Shown here in pieces: positions 26,870 through 36,888 of a stretch of 64,000 nt of DNA; within the stretch, counting starts at the first letter, position 1; every line of letters begins with the position of its first letter. Position numbers and translations under genes: made by a program. The stretch is from Clostridium sp. (GTDB lineage: Bacteria > Bacillota > Clostridia > Clostridiales > Clostridiaceae), in contig NZ_JAGHFX010000005.1 in assembly GCF_017888565.1 (NCBI RefSeq), positions 1 to 64,000 on the forward strand, in the 5' to 3' direction. The notes under the pieces are model-generated. The model saw only the letters and a list, made by a program, of their open reading frames with translations. It was not told the origin of the DNA and ran no database searches.

Positions 26870-26955
26870 TATTGGTAAGAAAAGATTCAATCGCTTAATT
26901 ACGTCTCCGTACCTAACCCCTAAGGTACTTACCTGAGTCTTTACCCCCTCAAAGA
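26870..26955 (-). promoter_or_regulatory. Candidate structured leader RNA upstream of nifJ
   Basis: This part of the flavodoxin-nifJ gap is far richer in G and C than its surroundings (26 of 55 bases at 26896-26950 by hand count, in an intergenic background mostly below 25%). On the minus strand it can fold: GTACCT (26928-26923) pairs with AGGTAC (26914-26909) around a G4-containing loop. GGTAAG (26933-26928) can pair with CTTACC (26879-26874), enclosing the rest. TACG-GAGA-CGTA offers an alternative tetraloop hairpin. The competing pairings look switch-like. It matches no riboswitch class I can recognise; its RNA nature is inferred. Confidence 0.5.
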
Positions 26956-26957
26956 AT

Positions 26958-27383
26958 TTATTTAGTTAATTCCTCACCAAGTTCTTTTGCTTTTAATAAT
27001 TCTTCTTCGCTTGGTGATTCCTTAACGGCGATGTGTCCTACAACATTAAAGTCGTAATCATTCATACGTTGAACCCAATCAACCATGAACTTTCCATCAT
27101 CCCATCCATATGATCCAAATAATACTATCTTCTTTTGTTTGTTCGGTAATAATTTGAATTGGTTGATAAATGGTTCCATTTCATGTTGTTCAATTCTATT
27201 ATTATCCATTGATGGGCTTCCGAAAGCTACTGCATCGACTTCTGTTACATCTTCAACTGTTGCATCATAAACATATTTTATATTTACATCTGCATTGGCA
27301 CACTTAGCACCTTCTGCAATTGAATTTGCAAGAACTTCTACGTTTCCTCCATTGCTCCAATAGATAATAGAAATTTTCTTCAT
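26958..27383 (-). CDS. Flavodoxin
   Basis: A short-chain flavodoxin of 141 residues. The FMN phosphate loop is IIYWSNGGNVEVLA near the N-terminus, the 60s loop is FGSPSMDNNRIEQ, and the 90s loop is VLFGSYGWDDG. Flavodoxin carries low-potential electrons; directly upstream of nifJ it is the likely acceptor for PFOR, especially under iron limitation. It could be co-transcribed with nifJ, with the structured leader then acting between genes. Confidence 0.93.
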   Translation of the reverse strand: MKKISIIYWSNGGNVEVLANSIAEGAKCANADVNIKYVYDATVEDVTEVDAVAFGSPSMDNNRIEQHEMEPFINQFKLLPNKQKKIVLFGSYGWDDGKFMVDWVQRMNDYDFNVVGHIAVKESPSEEELLKAKELGEELTK

Positions 27384-27546
27384 AATTACATCACCTCATC
27401 CTTTGACTAAATTAAGTCACATTGCTGGATATATATTACCTGTATTTTTACTCACTATTTTATTATATAACACTATTTTTTTTTTGCAAGTTTTATACAA
27501 GCCATATTACTTCAATATATCCTTTTCAATTAAAAAAATTCTTATT

Positions 27547-28632
27547 TTACTTGTTTAACTCTATACTTTGGTTAATTACTCCTAAAATCGCATCTACACC
27601 ATTAGTTATACCACTTTTTTTCATATTTTTTACTAAACCACTACTTTTTTCTTTTAACTCATTAATTTTTGTAAGTAACATTTCTTTATTTTCCATCATT
27701 TCATCTTCATCAAGGACTACTGAGTATCCTTCCTTCTCAAAAGATTTAGCATTTAATATTTGATCTCCTCTACTTATCTTTTTAGATAATGGAATTAAAA
27801 GAGTTGGTTTATTTAATGCTAGTAATTCAAATATAACATTAGCACCTGCCCTAGATATTACATAATCAGCTGCTTTTAATAAATGTGGAAGTTCATCTTT
27901 AACATACTCATATTGCACATATCCTTTTAAATTGTTTAGTTTTTTATCTAAGTTACCTTTTCCACATATATGAATAATATTAAAGCTTTTTAATAAGCTT
28001 TTAATATTTTTTCTTACTTCCTCATTAATACTTTTAGCACCTAAACTTCCTCCAATAATAAATAAAATTTCCTTATCATCATCAAAACTACATATCTGTT
28101 TTCCTTTAATTGCACTACCGCTTAAAATTTCTTTTCTTATTGGTGTTCCAGTTAATACGCCTTTACCTTCCTTTATATAATTTAAACTTTCTCTAAATGT
28201 AACACATAATTTTGAACAAAATGGTGCTGATAGCTTATTGGCTAAGCCTGGAGTTAAATCTGATTCATGTGATACAACCGGAATTTTCTTCATAGAGGCT
28301 GCTATTACAACTGGAACCGCAACAAATCCACCCTTAGAGAATATTATATCTGGTTTTTCTTTTTTAATAATTCTATTAGCTTCTACAACCCCCTTCATAA
28401 CTTTAAAAGGATCTGTAAAATTTTTAATATCAAAATATCTTCTAAGCTTCCCTGACGAAATTTCATAATAAGGTATTTTAGCATCTTTTATTATTTCTTT
28501 TTCTATTCCATCTTTACTTCCTATGTATTTTATATCAAAGCCTTCTTCTTTTAATCTTGGTACTAATGCTAAATTAGGAGTAACATGGCCTGCTGTTCCT
28601 CCCCCAGTCATTATTATTTTATATTTACTCAT
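27547..28632 (-). CDS. murG: UDP-GlcNAc:lipid I GlcNAc transferase MurG
   Basis: MurG adds GlcNAc to lipid I to make lipid II, the peptidoglycan precursor, on the inner membrane face. The 361-residue GT28 protein has the N-terminal loop [16 protein letters not shown], the lipid-associated [15 protein letters not shown] region, the second G-loop [14 protein letters not shown], and the UDP-GlcNAc site [24 protein letters not shown]. It is separate from other mur genes here. ATG 28632 is 8 bases past a weak GGGGTG-like RBS. Confidence 0.95.
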   Translation of the reverse strand: MSKYKIIMTGGGTAGHVTPNLALVPRLKEEGFDIKYIGSKDGIEKEIIKDAKIPYYEISSGKLRRYFDIKNFTDPFKVMKGVVEANRIIKKEKPDIIFSKGGFVAVPVVIAASMKKIPVVSHESDLTPGLANKLSAPFCSKLCVTFRESLNYIKEGKGVLTGTPIRKEILSGSAIKGKQICSFDDDKEILFIIGGSLGAKSINEEVRKNIKSLLKSFNIIHICGKGNLDKKLNNLKGYVQYEYVKDELPHLLKAADYVISRAGANVIFELLALNKPTLLIPLSKKISRGDQILNAKSFEKEGYSVVLDEDEMMENKEMLLTKINELKEKSSGLVKNMKKSGITNGVDAILGVINQSIELNK

Positions 28633-28936
28633 TTAAACACCCCACTTATTTAATTGACAATTGATAATTTTGGAATAAAACTCTCAAACAGTTTTATATA
28701 TTATAATTCAAAAAAGTCAAATTATTTTATAATCTATTTACTTTTAGCTATAATCTTTAATTGTTTTTTCTCCTTAAATAATATCATATTATTCAAAACA
28801 AATTAAATGTTATTTAATTTATTATAAAAAAATTATCTCTTCCACTATTATGTCCAATTACCTAAAGTTACATATCATATTTTTTTTAAATATACACAAG
28901 CTATAATTACAAAAGAGACAAGGAGGTGTAAAAATC
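28633..28936. other. Divergent intergenic region murG/ssp
   Basis: This 304-base AT-rich stretch between divergent murG and ssp holds no ORF, strong hairpin or repeat that I can see. It should contain the promoters of both genes; only a weak sigma-G-like candidate for ssp was found (28875-28903). Confidence 0.6.
28875..28903 (+). promoter_or_regulatory. Possible sigma-G promoter of ssp
   Basis: TCATA (28875-28879), 17 bases, then CAAGCTA (28897-28903) resembles the forespore sigma-G consensus (GHATR-N17/18-CATWHTA), with four of five and about five of seven matches. It is placed 34 bases upstream of the ssp start, as expected for a spore-protein gene. The match is imperfect. Confidence 0.35.
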
Positions 28937-29125
28937 ATGGCAAGTAACAGAAGTTTAATACCAGAAGCAAAAAATGGATTAGCTAAATTCAAAAATGAAG
29001 TAGCTAACGAAATGGGAGTACCATTCTCTGATTACAATGGAGATTTATCTTCAAAACAATGCGGAAGTGTTGGTGGAGAAATGGTTAAAAGAATGGTAGA
29101 ACAATATGAAAACGGATTAAAATAG
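28937..29125 (+). CDS. Small acid-soluble spore protein, alpha/beta type
   Basis: A 62-residue SASP that coats and protects spore DNA and is degraded at germination. The family patterns are clear: LIPEAKNGLAKFKNEVANEMGVPF with the germination protease site in the FKNEVANE region, and GDLSSKQCGSVGGEMVKRMV. The RBS GGAGGTG precedes ATG 28937. It is a single-gene plus-strand transcript among minus-strand genes, ended by the convergent terminator at 29154-29199. It shows that the host makes endospores. Confidence 0.95.
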   Translation: MASNRSLIPEAKNGLAKFKNEVANEMGVPFSDYNGDLSSKQCGSVGGEMVKRMVEQYENGLK

Positions 29126-29153
29126 TTTTCATATGTTAATTTAACCTAAATAA

Positions 29154-29199
29154 AAGGAGTTACCTTAACGTGATTTATATCATATTAAGGTAACTCCTT
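29154..29199. terminator. Convergent terminator between ssp and recJ
   Basis: A perfect 15-bp stem (AAGGAGTTACCTTAA / TTAAGGTAACTCCTT) with a small inner hairpin. The minus strand has TTTTATTTA after it, so it best ends recJ; it also lies 29 bases after the ssp stop. Confidence 0.85.
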
Positions 29200-29200
29200 G

Positions 29201-30982
29201 TTAGTTTATTCTTATATTTTTTATCATAAGTTGAATGTTTCTTTTACCATTAAATTCATTAATATTAGGATAATAAATCAAATCTGCCTTTATATTTATA
29301 TAACTACTGTCACAAGCTCTAATAAATTCTTCTTCCCCATATTTATTTATTACTTCTTCTTTAAAAGTTTCTAATTTATCAAAACTCACTCCATCTATAT
29401 ATAAAAATCTTCCATTAGATTCAAATTTAAATCTAAGCTTCAGAAAATTCTTTTCTTTTCCTAGTAACCATATTCTTTCTATATTAACATTTTTAACAGC
29501 AAATAAAGGACTAGAATTTCCTTTTCCATAAGGTCTTAAGCTTTCAATAATATTTATTAAGTCTTCACTTAGATAATTTAATCCAAGAGGTGAATCTATC
29601 TTAACAACTGGAATAATATCATCATCAGATAACTTACATATATTATTTAACTTATTTCTTAAAGGAATTATATTTTCTTCTTTAAGAGATAAACCTGCGG
29701 CCATTGGATGTCCACCAAACTTTTCTAAAAGCTCACTACATTTACTAAGCTCTTCAAATATGTTATATCCCTCTATTGACCTTGCAGATCCTTTAGGCAT
29801 TTCCTTCCCTTTAGTTAAAACTATACAAGGCATATTATATCTTTCTTTTACTCTACCTGCCACTATTCCTGCAATACTTTCGTGTATAGTACCATCATAT
29901 ACAACTATTACTTTTTCTTCTTTCTTTTTTTCACTTTCTATTTTTTCAATAATTTTCTCAGAACTTTCTTTAGTTAGTTCTTGTCTTATTGTATTTAATT
30001 CACTTAATTGATTTGCCAAATCTTTAGCCTTATTAATATCTTCTGTTATTAATAATTCAACTGATAAATCTGCTGTTTCTAACCTTCCTGTAGCATTTAT
30101 GCATGGACCAATTACGAAACCTAAATGATATTCTTCAATTTTTTTATCACTTAATCCAGTTGACTTTTTCAATTCTTGTACACCAAAGTTCTTTGTTTCA
30201 TTTAATAACTCCAATCCCTTTTTAACAATAATTCTATTTTCATCAACTAAATCTACAACATCACAAACTGTTGCAATAGCAGCAAACTGTATTAAATCTA
30301 AAAACTTTTCTTCATCAATTTTAAACTCGTCATATAAACACTTAGAAAATTTTAGTGCTACTCCAGCTCCACAAAGTTTTTTAAATGGATATTGACAATC
30401 ACTTCTCTTTGGATTTATTACAGCATCTGCACTAGGTATTGTTTCTTTTAATTCACCCTTATCATTTTCTCTAATTGGTATATCATGATGGTCAGTAATT
30501 ACTATTTCCATACCAAGTTCTTTAGCTAAATCTACTTGCTCAAATGCAGATATACCATTATCACAAGTCAGAATTACTTCATACCCTTCTTCTTTTAGCT
30601 TTTTTATTCTTCCACTATGCATTCCATAGCCTTCATCTTCTCTATTTGGAATATAATAACTATAATTTGCTCCCACATTTTTTAATGCTTTGTAAAATAT
30701 AGTCGTACTAATTACTCCATCACAATCGTAATCTCCATAAATAATTATTTTTTTATTATTTAAAATAGCATTTTTTATAATGCTTACTCCTTTTTCCATA
30801 TCAGCCATTAGATATCCATCATAAAAATCATTTATTGTTCCATTTAAAAATCTATTAGCTTCTTCAAAAGTATCAATCCCTCTATTTGCAAGAAGTCTTA
30901 GTACTAATGGGTTTTCATTTATAGAATTAGAGAGCCTTAAAAAGCCCTCTTTTTTATTTACTAGTATCCAATTTTCTTTCAT
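29201..30982 (-). CDS. recJ: Single-stranded-DNA exonuclease RecJ
   Basis: RecJ degrades 5' single-stranded DNA in recombination and repair. Its 593 residues carry DHH-family motifs: IYGDYDCDGV (about residue 84), LTCDNGISAFEQVDLA, and IVITDHHDIP. DHHA1 follows with VAGRVKERYNMPCIVLT and GGHPMAAGLSL, and an OB-like C-terminal domain closes the protein. The length is normal. It ends a minus-strand run parE-parC-DJ-1-recJ with short gaps, possibly one transcript. Confidence 0.94.
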   Translation of the reverse strand: MKENWILVNKKEGFLRLSNSINENPLVLRLLANRGIDTFEEANRFLNGTINDFYDGYLMADMEKGVSIIKNAILNNKKIIIYGDYDCDGVISTTIFYKALKNVGANYSYYIPNREDEGYGMHSGRIKKLKEEGYEVILTCDNGISAFEQVDLAKELGMEIVITDHHDIPIRENDKGELKETIPSADAVINPKRSDCQYPFKKLCGAGVALKFSKCLYDEFKIDEEKFLDLIQFAAIATVCDVVDLVDENRIIVKKGLELLNETKNFGVQELKKSTGLSDKKIEEYHLGFVIGPCINATGRLETADLSVELLITEDINKAKDLANQLSELNTIRQELTKESSEKIIEKIESEKKKEEKVIVVYDGTIHESIAGIVAGRVKERYNMPCIVLTKGKEMPKGSARSIEGYNIFEELSKCSELLEKFGGHPMAAGLSLKEENIIPLRNKLNNICKLSDDDIIPVVKIDSPLGLNYLSEDLINIIESLRPYGKGNSSPLFAVKNVNIERIWLLGKEKNFLKLRFKFESNGRFLYIDGVSFDKLETFKEEVINKYGEEEFIRACDSSYINIKADLIYYPNINEFNGKRNIQLMIKNIRIN

Positions 30983-31001
30983 TTTTCCTCCTAAGACAAA
31001 A

Positions 31002-31541
31002 CTATTTAAATAACATACCGCTCTTTATAGACTCTGCCTTATCTTTTGAAATTACTGATAATATTTCAAAAGCAAATGGAATTGCTGCAGCTGGTCCTTT
31101 GCCTGTTATCATTTTACCATCTACAACTACTAAATCTTCCTTATAATTGCTATTACCTATTTGGTCTTCAAAACCAGGATAACATGTCATACTTTTACCA
31201 TCTGTTATTCCTGCTTTACCTAGAGCTATTGGTCCTGCACAAATTGCACAAATCCATTTATCTTTAGAATTAAACTCTCTTATTAACTCTATAACTCGTT
31301 CACTATCTCTTAAATTTTTAGCTCCTGGCATACCACCTGGTAAAACTAAAAAATCATATTTTTTTATTTCTTCATCCATTATATTTTTATCAGCTTTAAC
31401 TATTATATTATGGGATGTTTTTACTTCTTTATCTTCTAATGAAAATGTATGACATTCTACTTCTGCTCTTCTTAGGATATCAACAACAGTTAAAGCTTCT
31501 AAAGTTTCAAACCCATTTGCTAATAAAATTGCTACTTTCAT
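31002..31541 (-). CDS. DJ-1/PfpI family protein
   Basis: A 179-residue DJ-1/ThiJ/PfpI-fold protein. The nucleophile-elbow cysteine is in WICAICAGPIALGKAGI (about residue 99), with the acidic partner in ANGFETLEALTVVDIL near residue 15 and the LPGGMPGAKNLR loop. Relatives act as deglycases, chaperones or redox sensors, so the exact activity is uncertain. It is 18 bases after parC and 19 before recJ. Confidence 0.9.
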   Translation of the reverse strand: MKVAILLANGFETLEALTVVDILRRAEVECHTFSLEDKEVKTSHNIIVKADKNIMDEEIKKYDFLVLPGGMPGAKNLRDSERVIELIREFNSKDKWICAICAGPIALGKAGITDGKSMTCYPGFEDQIGNSNYKEDLVVVDGKMITGKGPAAAIPFAFEILSVISKDKAESIKSGMLFK

Positions 31542-31559
31542 TCTACAATCCCTCCATAA

Positions 31560-34466
31560 TTAAATAATTTCTTTTATTTCATCTTCTAAAGATATTGTCA
31601 TTATGCTACTTCCTTTGCCTGCTCTATTCTGAAGCTTTATATCTTCAAGCTCAACTTCCTTCTTTTCTTTATTTTTAGAAACTAAAATTATTTTATCCGT
31701 AGATGTTAAGGCAACTTCCTTTGTATTATCTCTACTTTGTGTGCCTATTAAAGCACCATAAATTACTTCATCATTTTCTTTTAAACTTATTCCTGTAACT
31801 CCTGAAGCAACTTTCCCCATAGTATTTACATTTTCAGAAGAGAATTTTATCCCCATTGCCTTTTTAGTTATAATAAGCATCTCAACTTGGCACTCATCAT
31901 ATAATTCAACTGATATTAACTCATCATTTTCATATTTAAATTTATATGTTATTTGTGTTGAATAATTGCCATCAAACTCTGTTAAAGCAGTCTTTTTAAC
32001 CATTCCTCTTCTTGTAAAGAAGTAAATAAATTTATTATCTTCAAAAGTTTTTAAAGAAAATACTTTTATTACTTTTTCATCTTTTTCTATATTATCTACA
32101 ATTTTATTTAATGGTAATTCTCCCTTACTTACTCCAGATAATAAGAATGATGGTACTTTAAACACTTTCCCCTTATTCGTAAACATTAATACATTACTTA
32201 AGGAATCTGTATTTACTTTCAAATTATCATTTTTCTTAATACTGTTAAAGCCTTTTATGGTTCTTTTTGAAGTTATTCCTATAGAAAAATTAACAAACTC
32301 CATAGTTTCACTATATTCAACTTTTATTATTTCATCTTTATTTGATAAATCAAACATTATTGTCGGCAATATATTTCTAGGTAAATCTTCTATTTCAGGA
32401 ATTTGTAGGCTAAATGATAATCCTTCTTTTGTTTCAAAGCTTATAAATTCTTTTACTTCTTCTTGATCTAATAATATAACATCTATAACTTCTTCAAAAT
32501 CTTTAAGCTTTATAGCTTGTAATTTTGTATAGCTTGTTTGGAACTTATCTAATGCACTTCTCTTAATTCCACCTCTTGATGTTATAAATTGAATATATTT
32601 ACTTGTTATAAATGAAGTTACTGAAGTTGCAAATATAATATTTTCTTCTTCAAGGTTTAAAGTTCTTATTATATTATCTGCTTTCTCACCTTTTTCTTTC
32701 CATTTACCTTCTGGAACATTTATACCTTTAGTCTGATACATATTTCCTTTGTTTGTAAATAAAAGAATGCTTTCCGTAGTATTAGATTTAAATAAGAACT
32801 TTAATTCATCACCTTCTCTATACTCAATATCTTCTGCCTTTGCATTAAGTCTATTAAATGTCTTTAGTGGTATTCTTTTTATAAATCCGTCCTTAGAAAG
32901 TGTTATCATAACATCTTCTACTACTATAAGCTCTTCAACATCTATTTTTGCTTCATTATCATCTTTAATAATAGATGTTTTTCTAGGATTTCTATATCTA
33001 TCTGCTACTTCTTTTAATTCATTTTTTACTACTTTTAGAAGTTCTTTTTCTTCTGATAATATCTTTTTAAGTTTTTTTATAGTTTTTTCTAATTCAGCAT
33101 ATTCCTTTTGGAATACTTTTATCTCAAGTCCAGTTAATCTATATAACATCAATTCTAAGATTGCTTCTGCTTGTATTTCTGTAAATCCAAATTTACTTAT
33201 AAGATTTACTCCTGCATCTTTCTTAGATTTAGATTCTCTTATTGTTTTAATAATTTCATCTAAAACATCTATTGCTTTAATAAACCCTTCAACTATATGA
33301 AATCTTTTTTCTGCAATAGCTAATTCTTTTATAGTTCTTCTTGTTACTATTTCCTTTTGATGGTTTACATAATGCTTTATTATAGTTTTTATCCCCATTG
33401 TTTGAGGTTTTCCATCTGCCAGAGCTACCATATTAAAGCTTAAATTACATTGAAGATCTGTTCTTTTAAATAAATATTTTAAAACCTTATCTGCTACTTC
33501 TTCATCGGCAGCTTTTCTTAACTCTATAACAGCTCTTACTCCACTCCTATCTGATTCATCTCTAATATCAACTATTGATTCTAGCGCCTTAGAATGTCTT
33601 TTATCTCCAGTCATTTCAGATATAGTTTGAAGAAGTTTTGCTTTATTTCTTCTAAAAGGAAACTCCGTTATTACTATTCCAACTCTTCCATTTTCAAGTC
33701 TTTCAATATTAGTTTTAGCTCTTAAAGTTACCTTACCTTCTCCAGTTTCATAGGCTGAAAGAATAGAATTTTCTCCTATTAATATTCCACCAGTAGGTAA
33801 GTCTGGTCCCTTTACATAATTCATAAGTTCTTTAGTGGTTATTTCTGAATTATCTATATATGCTAGTACTCCATCCGTAACTTCTCCTAAATTATGAGGA
33901 GGAATATTAGTCGCAAGGCCTACCGCAATTCCAAATGTACCATTAACTAAAAGATTAGGATATCTACTTGGAAGCACCTTTGGTTCCATTTCACTATCAG
34001 AATAGTTTGGCACCATATCAACAGTATCTTTATCTATATCTCTAAGCATCTCCATAGCAATTGGAGCAAGTCTTGCTTCTGTATATCTCATAGCTGCTGC
34101 TCCATCACCATCCATAGAGCCCCAGTTACCATGACCATCTATAAGTGTTTCTCTAGTTGAGAAATTTTGAGCCATTATAACCATCGCATCATAAACTGAT
34201 GTATCACCATGTGGATGATATTTACCTAAAATATCTCCAACTATTCTCGCAGACTTATAATAAGGTCTATCTGGAAATGCTTTTAGCTGATATGCTCCAT
34301 ATAATATTCTTCTATGAACTGGTTTTAATCCATCCCTAACATCAGGCAATGCTCTATCCTTTGCAACTTCAATAGCATAGGGCAAATAGTTATCAGGCAT
34401 TGCCTCCTCTAAAGGGACTCTAATTATATTATTATCCCTTGGTATATCATTAACTTTCTTCGCCAT
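31560..34466 (-). CDS. parC: DNA topoisomerase IV subunit A
   Basis: ParC cuts and rejoins DNA to decatenate chromosomes. The winged-helix and tower core contains the active-site tyrosine in [13 protein letters not shown] (about residue 127), with the quinolone-determining region near [14 protein letters not shown] coiled-coil region follows at about 430-500, then a beta-pinwheel C-terminal domain built of repeats such as [17 protein letters not shown] blades. At 968 residues it is longer than the E. coli protein (about 750) but usual for clostridia. It lacks the GyrA box I would expect for gyrase, and parE precedes it by 20 bases. Confidence 0.93.
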   Translation of the reverse strand: MAKKVNDIPRDNNIIRVPLEEAMPDNYLPYAIEVAKDRALPDVRDGLKPVHRRILYGAYQLKAFPDRPYYKSARIVGDILGKYHPHGDTSVYDAMVIMAQNFSTRETLIDGHGNWGSMDGDGAAAMRYTEARLAPIAMEMLRDIDKDTVDMVPNYSDSEMEPKVLPSRYPNLLVNGTFGIAVGLATNIPPHNLGEVTDGVLAYIDNSEITTKELMNYVKGPDLPTGGILIGENSILSAYETGEGKVTLRAKTNIERLENGRVGIVITEFPFRRNKAKLLQTISEMTGDKRHSKALESIVDIRDESDRSGVRAVIELRKAADEEVADKVLKYLFKRTDLQCNLSFNMVALADGKPQTMGIKTIIKHYVNHQKEIVTRRTIKELAIAEKRFHIVEGFIKAIDVLDEIIKTIRESKSKKDAGVNLISKFGFTEIQAEAILELMLYRLTGLEIKVFQKEYAELEKTIKKLKKILSEEKELLKVVKNELKEVADRYRNPRKTSIIKDDNEAKIDVEELIVVEDVMITLSKDGFIKRIPLKTFNRLNAKAEDIEYREGDELKFLFKSNTTESILLFTNKGNMYQTKGINVPEGKWKEKGEKADNIIRTLNLEEENIIFATSVTSFITSKYIQFITSRGGIKRSALDKFQTSYTKLQAIKLKDFEEVIDVILLDQEEVKEFISFETKEGLSFSLQIPEIEDLPRNILPTIMFDLSNKDEIIKVEYSETMEFVNFSIGITSKRTIKGFNSIKKNDNLKVNTDSLSNVLMFTNKGKVFKVPSFLLSGVSKGELPLNKIVDNIEKDEKVIKVFSLKTFEDNKFIYFFTRRGMVKKTALTEFDGNYSTQITYKFKYENDELISVELYDECQVEMLIITKKAMGIKFSSENVNTMGKVASGVTGISLKENDEVIYGALIGTQSRDNTKEVALTSTDKIILVSKNKEKKEVELEDIKLQNRAGKGSSIMTISLEDEIKEII

Positions 34467-34486
34467 ATTTTTTCTCCATCCTATAA

Positions 34487-36436
34487 TTAAAATTCTCCAT
34501 ATTTATACATATAAGTTTTTCTTGGTTCAACTATATCCCCCATAAGTAGAGAAACCATTTTTTCAGCTTTAGCAGCATCTTCAATAGTTACTTGAAGTAA
34601 AGTTCTTGTTTCTGGATTTAATGTAGTTTGCCATAACTGATCTGGATTCATTTCACCAAGTCCTTTATATCTTTGTATAAGTGCACCTTTACCAATTTCT
34701 TTCTTTACATTTTCAAGTTCTTCATCACTATAAGCATACTTATGAACTTCTTTTCCTTTTACTGATTTATATACTTTATATAGTGGTGGTTGTGCTAAAT
34801 ATAAGTGTCCATTTGCTATTAAAGGTCTCATATATCTATATATGTATGTCATCCATAAAGTTCTTATATGGTATCCATCTACATCAGCATCACTCATTAT
34901 TATTATTTTATCATACTTCAAATCTTCTTCTTTATAGTTATCTAAAGTTCCTGTTCCTAAAGCTGTATTAAATATTTTTAATTCCTCTGAAGCTAAAACA
35001 TTTTCTAGCTTTTGTTTTTCCGTATTCATTATCTTACCTTTTGAAGGCATTATAGTTTGGAATCTTCTATCTCTTGCTTGTTTTGCAGAACCACCAGCTG
35101 AATCTCCCTCAACTACTATAAATTCATTTACTGTATTATCTTTTAAAGTACAAACAGCTACTTTACCTGCAAGTGGCGCAGCACCTTTTCCTACCTTTTT
35201 CTTTTCAGCTTCGTTTATTTTTTTAATCTTTTCTCTTCTTTGAGCTGCTTGAAGTGCATTATTTATAAGCATAGTTGCAACTTCTTTATTATCTTCTATC
35301 CATTCACTAAACTTAGTATATGCTAAATCATTCATCATAGTATATGCTTCAGTACTACCTAGTTTAGTCTTTGTTTGACCTTCAAACATAGGATTAGTTA
35401 TTTTAATCCTTACTATAGCAGTCATACCTTCTCTTAAATCGTCGCCTTCAAAATCCTTATCCTTTTCCTTCACAAGTCCAAGTTTTTTAGCACCTTCTTT
35501 AAAAGCTCTAGTCATTCCTGTTTTAAATCCTGTTTCATGAGTCCCTGCTTCTGTAGTAGGAATATTATTAACGTAACTAGCTATATTTTCTGTTGATGAA
35601 TCTGTAAATTGAACACACAATTCACCAAACATTTGTATATTATTAACTACCCTTTCTCCTTCAAAATAAATTGGAACTTGATGGAGTATAGTCTTACTTT
35701 CATTTAAATATTCTATAAAATCTAAAAGTCCTCTTTCAGAATAGTATTCTTTTCTAAATTCTTCTTCTTTCCTTAAATCTATTAATTCTAGATGTATTCC
35801 TTTATTTTGAAATGCTAATTCCTGTAATCTTTCATCTATTACATCAACTTTAAAGTCAACACTCGAAAAAACTTCTTTATCTGGCATAAAAGTAACTTTA
35901 GTACCTGTGTCTTTAGTTTTTCCAACTATCTCAAGCTTAGTTACAGGTGTACCTGGCATTTCTCTCTTTAGCTCTTTATCATAAGCATATTCAAACCTTT
36001 GCTTATATATATTCCCATTTTGATGTACTTCAACCTCTAACCATGATGATAAAGCATTCACAACAGCTGCTCCTACACCATGTAATCCACCAGAAGTTTT
36101 ATAGTTTTTATTATTAAACTTTCCCCCAGTATGTAGTTCTGTAAAAACCATCTCTACTCCTGATTTCTTTTTAGTTGGATGGATACCTGTTGGAATTCCC
36201 CTTCCATTATCGATAACAGTAATACTTCTATCTTTATTTATTACAATTGTTGCTTTATCACCATACCCATTAGATATTTCATCTATGGAATTATCTAAAA
36301 CTTCCCAAACACAATGATGCAATCCCTTTGTTCCTGTAGATCCTATATACATCCCCGGTCTTATTCTAACTGGCTCTAGTTTTTCTAAGGAAGTTAAATC
36401 AGTAACATCATATCCTTTCATTAAATCTTCGTTCAT
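34487..36436 (-). CDS. parE: DNA topoisomerase IV subunit B
   Basis: ParE supplies the ATPase of topoisomerase IV. The GHKL ATPase has the N box EVLDNSIDEISNGYG, G1 VIDNGRGIPTG, and G2 GGLHGVGAAVVNALS. The TOPRIM domain follows with FIVVEGDSAGGSAKQARDR, the IIIMSDADVDGYHIRTL metal site, and the C-terminal QRYKGLGEMNPDQLWQTT. A GTG at 36454 would place the GGAGG RBS inside the gene, so ATG 36436 (MNEDLMKGYD), seven bases after GGAGG, is the better start (649 residues). Pairing with parC rather than gyrA supports ParE over GyrB. Confidence 0.94.
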   Translation of the reverse strand: MNEDLMKGYDVTDLTSLEKLEPVRIRPGMYIGSTGTKGLHHCVWEVLDNSIDEISNGYGDKATIVINKDRSITVIDNGRGIPTGIHPTKKKSGVEMVFTELHTGGKFNNKNYKTSGGLHGVGAAVVNALSSWLEVEVHQNGNIYKQRFEYAYDKELKREMPGTPVTKLEIVGKTKDTGTKVTFMPDKEVFSSVDFKVDVIDERLQELAFQNKGIHLELIDLRKEEEFRKEYYSERGLLDFIEYLNESKTILHQVPIYFEGERVVNNIQMFGELCVQFTDSSTENIASYVNNIPTTEAGTHETGFKTGMTRAFKEGAKKLGLVKEKDKDFEGDDLREGMTAIVRIKITNPMFEGQTKTKLGSTEAYTMMNDLAYTKFSEWIEDNKEVATMLINNALQAAQRREKIKKINEAEKKKVGKGAAPLAGKVAVCTLKDNTVNEFIVVEGDSAGGSAKQARDRRFQTIMPSKGKIMNTEKQKLENVLASEELKIFNTALGTGTLDNYKEEDLKYDKIIIMSDADVDGYHIRTLWMTYIYRYMRPLIANGHLYLAQPPLYKVYKSVKGKEVHKYAYSDEELENVKKEIGKGALIQRYKGLGEMNPDQLWQTTLNPETRTLLQVTIEDAAKAEKMVSLLMGDIVEPRKTYMYKYGEF

Positions 36437-36518
36437 ACAAACCTCCAAAATCACTATTAATACGTCAAACCAAGATCATTTAATTAGTTTAACCATACAT
36501 ATTCAATATATATATGAT

Positions 36519-36710
36519 TCAATTATTAATCTAAATAATTAAAGTAATTGTATATTAAATAATCAACATACTTATTTGAGAAAAATTTAAATTGAAATCA
36601 TATATACCAATATTTTTTATATAAGTTACTAAAATATTTACTTTATTTTATAATGCCAATTGCTTATATAATTTATTTAAATTTTAAAGCTTTATTCTAA
36701 CCTATATAAT
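36519..36710. repeat. Diverged direct repeat, copy A (upstream of parE)
   Basis: This AT-rich stretch in the 452-base parE/glycosyltransferase gap aligns with 38436-38638. The start TCAATTAWTAATCTAARTAA is shared. The AGTTRCTAAAATA block lies 105 bases further on in A and 106 in B, and CCTATATAA lies 182 bases further on in A and 193 in B. Both copies lie about 85-155 bases upstream of a minus-strand start. The collinear landmarks argue against chance, but composition makes the alignment noisy. Confidence 0.5.
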
Positions 36711-36840
36711 CTTTTTAATTTTATCATAATTAACTTATAAATAAAAATATAAATCTTTATAGCAAAAAAGTCAAACAAACGTTCGTAAAAGAATTAAAAA
36801 TTTTAAAATTAAATATATTTATACTCTTCTTTACATATTT

Positions 36841-36886
36841 AAAGAGCTGTTATAAAACTATTTTTGTAGTTTTATAACAGCTCTTT
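36841..36886 (-). terminator. Hairpin terminator after glycosyltransferase gene
   Basis: A perfect 20-bp stem (arms 36841-36860 and 36867-36886) with loop TTTTTG starts two bases after the glycosyltransferase stop. The following U-tract is poor on the minus strand, but the stem is very strong. The rest of the 36437-36888 gap is AT-rich without ORFs. Confidence 0.75.
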
Positions 36887-36888
36887 CA

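Noticed and set aside
31560..36436. parE/parC as gyrB/gyrA
   Set aside because: No adjacent recF/dnaN context and I see no GyrA-box; sequence order and pairing fit topoisomerase IV.
36776..36794. AACAAACGTTCGTAAAAG as a TetR-type operator
   Set aside because: Only a weak half-palindrome and no TetR gene nearby; too common a pattern to support.
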